This document shows, in pieces, positions 57,473-64,000 of a stretch of 64,000 bases of DNA. The translations under genes were made by a program, and so were the position numbers. Source of the DNA: Sipunculus nudus (Eukaryota; Annelida; Sipuncula; Golfingiida; Sipunculidae); assembly GCA_026874595.1 (NCBI GenBank), contig CM049310.1, positions 90,155,556 through 90,219,555 of the forward strand, in the 5' to 3' direction. A model generated the notes under the pieces. The model was given only the letters and a program-made list of their open reading frames with translations, was not told the DNA's origin and did no database searches. The stretch's first letter is position 1; every line of letters starts with the position of its first letter.

Positions 57473-59540
57473 CATTTTTAAAGCTATGAGGAACTGGTCC
57501 TGCTATTTGGTGATAATCAAGTACTAATTATATTATAGCTAAACTAACATTCAAACATGACATCCGGGAGGAAAACAGGGAAAATTAAATTTTAAAAAAG
57601 TGCTTACAGGAAAAAAACATGTGCTCCGATCATGTATGAGCAAAATTTGATGAACTGATGTTACATTTATGCAAATAGTCTATATAAAATCTCAGTTAAA
57701 GGTGACTAAGAAAATAGAAGGGAATCGTGTTCATACACGGCCAATTAAACAGTCACAATAATAAACTGTGAAGGGTGATGTAGCGTATCCATTTTAGGTG
57801 TGTAATTGCTGGCATCCCTGGGCCAGATTAACACCGGAGTCGATCAATCTCCATGTGCGCAGTCTCCTTAAAATTTAGGTCAATGCCTTGTTGCCCAAAC
57901 AGACCGTGACACAACCGTAGGTTAAGTATTTACGCGTGAAGACCCATCTGTTGCTTCGAAAGATCGGTGTTCTCGGCACATCTTGAATACGATGCAGGCT
58001 TGCTTTAAATTGCTTTGAATTGCCTTTAGCTTCACATTAGCGAGGTTACACTTTCCATCAGTATTTTTCACAAGGGTTAAAATTTTGCAATTCTTACCAC
58101 GAAAATGTCCTCTCTCTACATAACTTCAATCATTATCATCAGTGTGTAAACAACTGTGATTTAGTGAACATTTGTCAATAATCAATAATTATGTATGTAA
58201 TGGGAACGGGCAAACCTAAGCCATCAGGCTTGCGCTCAATTCCTTGGATACTCTCAACTCACTTCATGATCACTGTGTATTCTTTACCATCTTTTATCAA
58301 TAAAATCGTTCAAACATAAAAGAAACCCGTTCCCGCTACGTCTCATTTTTATACAATTTAATTTCTGCATGACAGAATATTAGGTATTGATTAAATGTTA
58401 ATAATATAGGGCAGGATGTCCCTCGCAAGTATCTTAACAAACATAATAACTTGTGGCTTTGTGAATAATTTACCTGGATATGAAGAAAAGGTTCGGCAGG
58501 GTATCGTTGTTCCATTGTATGTTAGCACATAGTAAATATGTTTATGACTTTTACATAGACGCTGGAAGAATGCAAAGCCACGTTTCATTTTGTCCAATAT
58601 AGCATACCCCTCATTAAAAGGATTGATAAATTAGATATTCCGCAACAGGCAGTCGTGCGCACTGTCTGTGGTAGGTATTTAATACATATTTATATTAAAA
58701 AGTACCTATTGCATCACAGAGAACAGTGAATTTTGAAATTATTGTTTTTGCTATTTTTAAGGTGACTCCAAAGGGTATTTGGTGCAAACACTATCTGAAA
58801 TGTTATTGTTTAAATTTTACTCTTTTGATGGCGTTGTATAATGGCTGCATCGGAGATTCTCACCAAATATTCCGATAATATTTATGTGTGACATTTCCCA
58901 AGAGCTAATCATAGCGAATTTGCAATTTAAGCTTGCCGACAGGTTTTCCAGTTCCAGCAAAATGACGGGATCTCTGTATGCATTGTTACACTCTTTAACA
59001 GTGCAATGCATGTCCTGATACTTCGGTCATCATAATACACACACAGATTTTCTAATCTGTCATATTTGCTGCTGTAAACGGTCCATGAACAAGATCCATG
59101 AACTAAACAAGTAGTCCTCTAACACATTCACTGCCAAGCCTATGTTCACCCCCAGGGCCATGCACATGGACCCAAGCAGCCCCGAGTGCTGCAATGGTAC
59201 CAAGACTAGGTGCTAGTTACCTGATAAGAAGGTGTGACTTCGGATAACACAGGGGCAATAAAACTCGGGGGAGGTGTGAAGTTGGGCACTGAGCCAAATG
59301 ACCGCGTTAATAGTCAAAGCATGGCCCCGGAGGACTGGTCTCATGGCGTCTACGTTGACACCAGCATAAAGCTAACAATTGATTCAAATGAAGATCTATA
59401 TTTATTGTAAATGATGAACTAAATGAAAATGTGCATGTTGGCGCGAATGCTGAATACGGAAGAGTCAAATAACTGTGAGACACTGACAATTATAGGCCTA
59501 TATACATTTATGTAATATTACTATAAACACACAGTTCGCT
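56950..59540. other. Anonymous DNA with an (AT)n microsatellite
   Basis: (AT)n at about 57428-57470. No gene or element recognised elsewhere. Confidence 0.45.
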
Positions 59541-59546
59541 AACAGA

Positions 59547-59624
59547 TCCAAAATGGCACAGTGGTTAGAACAGGTGGTCTGTTTGAAAAACATAGCTAAC
59601 CGCGAATGTTCGAACCTGCGTGGT
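59547..59624 (+). mobile_element. tRNA-like sequence (SINE head or tRNA pseudogene)
   Basis: 'atggcacagtggttagaac' resembles box A and 'cgaatgttcgaacctgcg' box B at tRNA-like spacing. The acceptor stem does not close cleanly, so it is not called as a tRNA gene. Confidence 0.4.
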
Positions 59625-59979
59625 ATGATTTTTTTACAAACATTTAGTTTTAGCTCAAACATACATTTTTACACTTTAATAACGAACACAGCGATTATAC
59701 CGATAAATATTATTAAAACAAATTAATATATATAATTTTACATTTCACATATAATTTTCAAACAGTCATAGACTGTTTATATATACCGACATGCTTGAGC
59801 CTTGACGCGCAACTGACGTTGTCATTGTAACAGTTACACGAAACACGGAGATTATTTCAGTTTTGCAATTTACGAGCCCTTGTTTGTGAAGTTACTACAT
59901 ATATGCGGGGAACTGTCGGTTTTTCAGACTAATCTATTGGAATCTTTGCTACCATTGCGCATAGCCCGGCACAACGCGC

Positions 59980-61160
59980 ATTCAGCATCCACTCATCTTG
60001 CTACTATTATGCGTTCAAAGGCTTTTGAGCGCAAAGTGCGCGGTAGCAAATAGCAGTCGCACAGAAGCATTTGCTACCATTGCGCATTGCTTGCCACATC
60101 GCGCAATGAGCTGCCACTGATCTTGCTACCATCAAACACAGACCGGCTTGTACGCGCAAACTGCGCGGTAGCAAATCAGAACTGCGCGGTAGCGAATGGC
60201 TGTCATTGCTACCCATGTGGCCTATGCACAGACCGCCTTATATGTGCAAGTTGCGCGGTAGCAAATCAGACCTGCGCGATAGCAAGTGGCTGTCATTGCT
60301 ATCATGGCGGCTATGGTTGCAAAATCTGCTTCTGTTGACGTAGTGAAAGTCTTTGCTGCCAGAGGTCGCTCGGACAGGACCACTCAAAGCGATATGCGCG
60401 GTAGCAATTATTTGTCGCAAAGCAGCAAACAGATCTGCGCAGTAGCAAATGCCATGGTCATATTAAGCTGCGATCTCAATGCGCAATGTGCGCGGTAGCA
60501 AACAGACCTGCGCGGTAGCAAGTTGCTGTCAGCTCGGACAGGACCACTCAAAGCCTTATGCGCGGTAGCAATTAATTGTCGCAAAGTAGCAAACAGATCT
60601 GCGCGGTAGCAAATGGCATGGTCATAATCAGCTGGCAATGCGCAATGTGCGCGGTAGCAAACAGACCTGCGCGGTAGCAAGTTGCTGTCAGCTCCTATGC
60701 ATGGGGACTATGCCTTTGCGATCGCAAAATCTGCTACTGTAACGTAGTGCAAGTCTTTCCTGTCAGAGGTCGCTCGGACACGACTACTCATAGCAATATG
60801 CGCGGTAGCAATTAACTGTCGCAAAGTAGTAAACAGATCTGCGCGGTAGCAAATGCCATGGGTCATATTCAGCTGCAAACGCAATGCGCAATGTGCGCGG
60901 TAGCAAACAGACCTGCGCGGTAGGAAGTTGTTGTTGATTGCTACAATGTGGACTATGAATTTGCGATCGCAAAATCTGCTATTGTTGACGTAGTGCAAGT
61001 CTTTGCTGCCAGAGGTCGCTCGGACAAGACCACTCAGACCAATATTCGCGGTAGCAATTAACTGTAACAAAGTAGCAAATAGATTTGAGCGGTAGCAAGT
61101 GCCATCGACCATATTTAGCTGCGATTGCAATGCGCAATGTGCGCGGTAGCAAATCAGGGG
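59980..61160. repeat. CpG-rich array of GCGCGGTAGCAA motifs in ~240-bp higher-order units
   Basis: The 12-mer gcgcggtagcaa (with near variants) occurs more than 20 times from about 60036 to 61150. The motifs sit in larger units marked by 'cgatcgcaaaatctgct', 'ggtcgctcggacaggacca', 'gtagcaattaactgtcgcaa' and 'caatgcgcaatgtgcgcggt', with units beginning near 60320, 60530, 60720 and 60965. ORFs on the minus strand, up to 184 codons, arise from the repeat and share the same peptides, so they are not genes. Confidence 0.85.
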
Positions 61161-61162
61161 CC

Positions 61163-61320
61163 TGTTGCATAAAATTTTCGCAATTCGCAAAGTTGCGATG
61201 GGTTTGCGATGGAAATTGCGAAGCTCTTGCGACGGTTGCATAAAACATGACGCAAATTTCACGTGCTTGCCACGAACTTGCGACGGGATTAACGCAATTT
61301 ATGCTTCACGTGTCGTGTGT
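61163..61320 (+). mobile_element. Possible DNA-transposon end (GGGGCCTGTTGCATAAA)
   Basis: 'aggggcctgttgcataaaa' is followed by a stretch dense in 'ttgcga' and 'cgcaa' words and a second 'ggttgcataaaac' at 61233. The first phrase resembles ends of Harbinger-like elements in aquatic animals. No matching opposite end was found in the window. Confidence 0.35.
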
Positions 61321-61329
61321 TCTTAGATT

Positions 61330-63064
61330 CTGCCGGCACGTAGACCTCTGTCTGAATAAGGCGATTCCATGTGCCTCCCAGGTAGTGTCAAACTATGTGT
61401 CTCCTAGGTAGTCAAAAAATCGTGTAACCACCCTCGATAAGTACACATATAAACTTCGATTTTAAAGGCAGATAGTTCTTGTGACAACGTTATACAAAAA
61501 ATAACCTTGAAGGTCCTAAAATATATAATTGCAAGAATAAGTAATCATATTTATAATTCGTTAATAACTATTAAACAAATCGTAAATAATATTGAACAAA
61601 CTGGGAAAATACATATTTTTATGTTACCATATCATTTGTCAATTGTTTCATTATTGTAATATATATGTTTATTATGAAAACTTTTATCTCCAAGAAACTT
61701 TAAGATTTCCCCTATTTCTCTTCGTTTAGCCCCCCCCCCCCCCCCCTTCCTAACTAAAAAAACATGAATTGATTTCCCTTCATATGCACATATACCAAAC
61801 AAGACCCAGCCTATAAACATTCATATATTCACACAACTGACATTTCGTATTCATAATTATATTTCAGTTTAACATATGTATACCATAATGTATGTAAAGT
61901 AAGGAGGTAATGAAAATGTAACTTTTTGTCAGTTTCACCGTTACAACTAAGCTGTGTAATTTCCAAATAATATCTACAAGAAGAAAGCCTTGTAATTCAA
62001 CTATATGGCACTGGAATTTCTTTAAGTTCTTCCAAGTTCCCGATTTCGTGTACTTTACTTCCTATATGCATATATCTATATATAAGTTAAAAAGGAACAA
62101 GAATTAAGCCGAAAGAATCATTTACAGCCGCGTTCTGATTACACTGCCGATCTGTGTGTCAATAAGGTGGCACGCACCCTTTGTTGTTGATTGCGCAATA
62201 CCCTGTCCTCGCGGGGCAATAAACCTGAACGACCTAACGCCTCGCTATCTTGAGTTCACGCCTAAGGTGCGATCTATCACACCTCGGCCTCCCAACCGGG
62301 TCTGTCGTAAATAAGTGGCCAAAACATGTTCTAATATTAAACTAGCTACATATTTTTACGATCCTCCTTTTCGTTTGATTCAAAGTAGTATTCTTACAAG
62401 GACTCGACTTCAAACTGAAGCGCGTCGTAAAGTTATTTCACGGCAATGGACCGGAGCCGTGGATTTGTCACCATCTACACATCTTTCCTGCTTTAGAATG
62501 ATGCAGCGCACTGTTGAATGACAAATAATTCATTTTCATACAGCGAGACTATTTTATAAATGGTCTACTACTCATCTGCAGAGAATGTATTGATTAATTT
62601 TTGAGAATTCCTGCTGAAAATGGCTTATAAATAAATGACGTGTATACACGTCCTTGGCACTGGGGAATCATAATAAATGACGAGTATACACGTCATTGGC
62701 ATCTAAGCTGGCATTAACATTTCTCCCACAATCCATTCCCATGGACATGAACACGTTCGCTTTGACGTTCTACACCTAATCATATGTGTCAAATACAAGG
62801 GACAAAAATTAAAATGCCAATCTCCGTGTGGTTTGCTTATCTTAAGCATGTAAACCAAACAATCAAGTCATTGTAAACTCACACTCTCGTAAAAATGTAT
62901 CAGTTTTCAAGTCCCTGGGCCAGCACCGTCCATATACATATATAAAATAACCTGTCTGTCCCTAGCAAAAAAATCAATCAATTATGTAAAGCGGATAGTG
63001 GAAATCGTGTAGAGTTTTGTTTTATTACATTGAATGAAAAGATGTAATGTGTATGTTATATTTG

Positions 63065-63114
<50 letters not shown>

Positions 63115-63400
63115 CTTCTCCCTCTTGATATAGCTCTCAGAAACGTAAGAATTTCCTACGATAGTCCAACGATTGTCCTCCATAAAACCCAAAGACAGTA
63201 TATTAGAGTGATTTTGTTGTGAAAAATGACTTCCTTATCAATTGTCAAGGCAGGTCGATATACAATTAGGTTTACTTTAATTATGATGATTTTAAATTGT
63301 TGATGCAGGATTGTTGTAATTTGTGTTTTCAGTATTGTGAAACAGTGTGACAGGCAGAGAAACATGACAGTCTACGGGCAGAATTGGCTCTTACATGTAT
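61330..63400. other. Anonymous AT-rich DNA
   Basis: A C-run lies at 61731-61746 and an (AT)n at 63067-63112. Two related copies of 'aataaatgacg(t/a)gtatacacgtc' lie at 62632 and 62673. No gene recognised. Confidence 0.45.
62637..62652. repeat. Perfect 16-bp palindrome GACGTGTATACACGTC
   Basis: It is self-complementary over all 16 bases. A near copy (gacgagtatacacgtc) begins about 40 bp downstream, both followed by '.ttggca'. Confidence 0.8.
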
Positions 63401-63414
63401 TTCTCTTTGTATTA

Positions 63415-63994
63415 CAGGGTCCTTCTGAAAACAGAATTTTATTCTGAAAAAGGCCACCCTTGTAGATATAGTTATGTATTAATAAATATACTTAACTTAA
63501 AATTGATCACAAATCTCTGGGTTTGTGTAAGTAATAATGGAAATGAGATTTCAAAGCGGTTTTGTAGAGATATTGTATAATAAGCGCAAAATCTGTCGTC
63601 TTACATTAGAGATTCTACGACCAAAAAAATTTACACTGATTACATTTACCATCCCCTCTTGCTGAAAAGTGGGGGAAATATACCCCGCCCTCCCGTGCTT
63701 TAACGCCCTCCGACATTGACAGTTGGAGCTACAACCTTAAAGCAACAAGTACGCCTACTATGCCTCTATCTCCAGATGCATAGTTACACCCGCACACCGG
63801 GCCAGCAACTGAGCGATAATGGGGACGATAGTTGTAATGACACAAAGATTAGAAGTCTTTTCATTTAAATATTGACACTGATTCTTTTACACGCCGACCA
63901 GAACACATAGAAGACCCTAGATAAAAATAATAATAGACAAATAAAAATACCCGGCCGTCATGCAAGGTCGAGATCTTGTGACCGTGTCACATAT
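63415..63994 (+). promoter_or_regulatory. Copy of the gene B upstream block (predicted 5' flank of gene C)
   Basis: It aligns with 31590-32150 at a nearly constant offset of about 31.83-31.85 kb. In gene B the matching block ends 460 bp before the start codon, so a start codon for a further AADC paralog is expected near position 64455, outside the window. Confidence 0.6.
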
Positions 63995-64000
63995 GGACCT

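Noticed and set aside
60408-61262. Minus-strand ORFs up to 184 codons
   Set aside because: They are generated by the GCGCGGTAGCAA repeat. The same peptides (LLPRRSVCYRAHCAL) recur in step with the DNA repeat, and there are no splice or start signals.

Overview
The window looks like nuclear DNA from an AT-rich, repeat-loaded marine invertebrate genome, probably a mollusc and possibly a bivalve. The evidence is spliced genes with GT-AG introns, abundant (AT)n microsatellites, degraded LINE, Penelope-like and Gypsy-like elements, tRNA-derived SINEs, and a tandem repeat built on a 'tccgtcgtccgtcc' core that I associate with mollusc genomes. The phylum call is an inference from repeats and protein style, not a database match.

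The main content is a tandem cluster of group II PLP-dependent aromatic-L-amino-acid decarboxylase (AADC/DDC-like) genes, all on the + strand. Gene A enters from the left edge and shows only its last two exons (514-615, 1016-1183). Gene B is complete: 12 coding exons from 32611 to 44159 join in consistent phase into a 478-residue protein with the PLP lysine (K301), the PLP-pairing Asp (D269) and the ring-stacking His (H190). Its catalytic-loop tyrosine (human Y332) is Phe. A block just upstream of gene B (about 31590-32150) recurs at the right edge (about 63415-63994), so a third gene C is predicted to start about 450 bp beyond the window.

Layout. 1-5290: gene A 3' end plus flank, homologous to 42930-48838 behind gene B. 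5290-20940: accessory DNA absent from the B copy, with LINE fragments, a Penelope-like relic, a cluster of three CTCF-type motifs, and an extra copy of a duplicated segment (16700-18950). 20940-25140: an Ig-like exon, a SINE, a 58-bp minisatellite and another copy of the duplicated segment; the same order is found at 48840-54190 in copy B. 26100-31575: two families of degenerate tandem repeat, the second interrupted by a retrotransposon gag relic. 31590-44159: gene B with its upstream block. Intron 1 holds a dead copy of exon 2 and a 1.2-kb minisatellite; introns 3 and 4 each hold a minisatellite derived from the preceding exon's 3' splice junction. 48840-51783: a second, frameshifted Ig-like exon, a 922-bp TA-flanked inverted-repeat element, and the last two exons of a gene I do not recognise. 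53323-54017: an insertion with an 8-bp target duplication, provable from an empty paralogous site. 54800-61330: further repeats, including a CpG-rich array of a GCGCGGTAGCAA motif. The rest is mostly anonymous AT-rich DNA.

The most interesting points are the Phe substitution in the catalytic loop (which in other members of this fold shifts decarboxylation toward oxidative, aldehyde-forming chemistry), the exon-junction-seeded minisatellites in two successive introns, the dead duplicate of exon 2, and the tandem architecture with lineage-specific insertions. All calls come from reading the sequence; no alignment or search was run.
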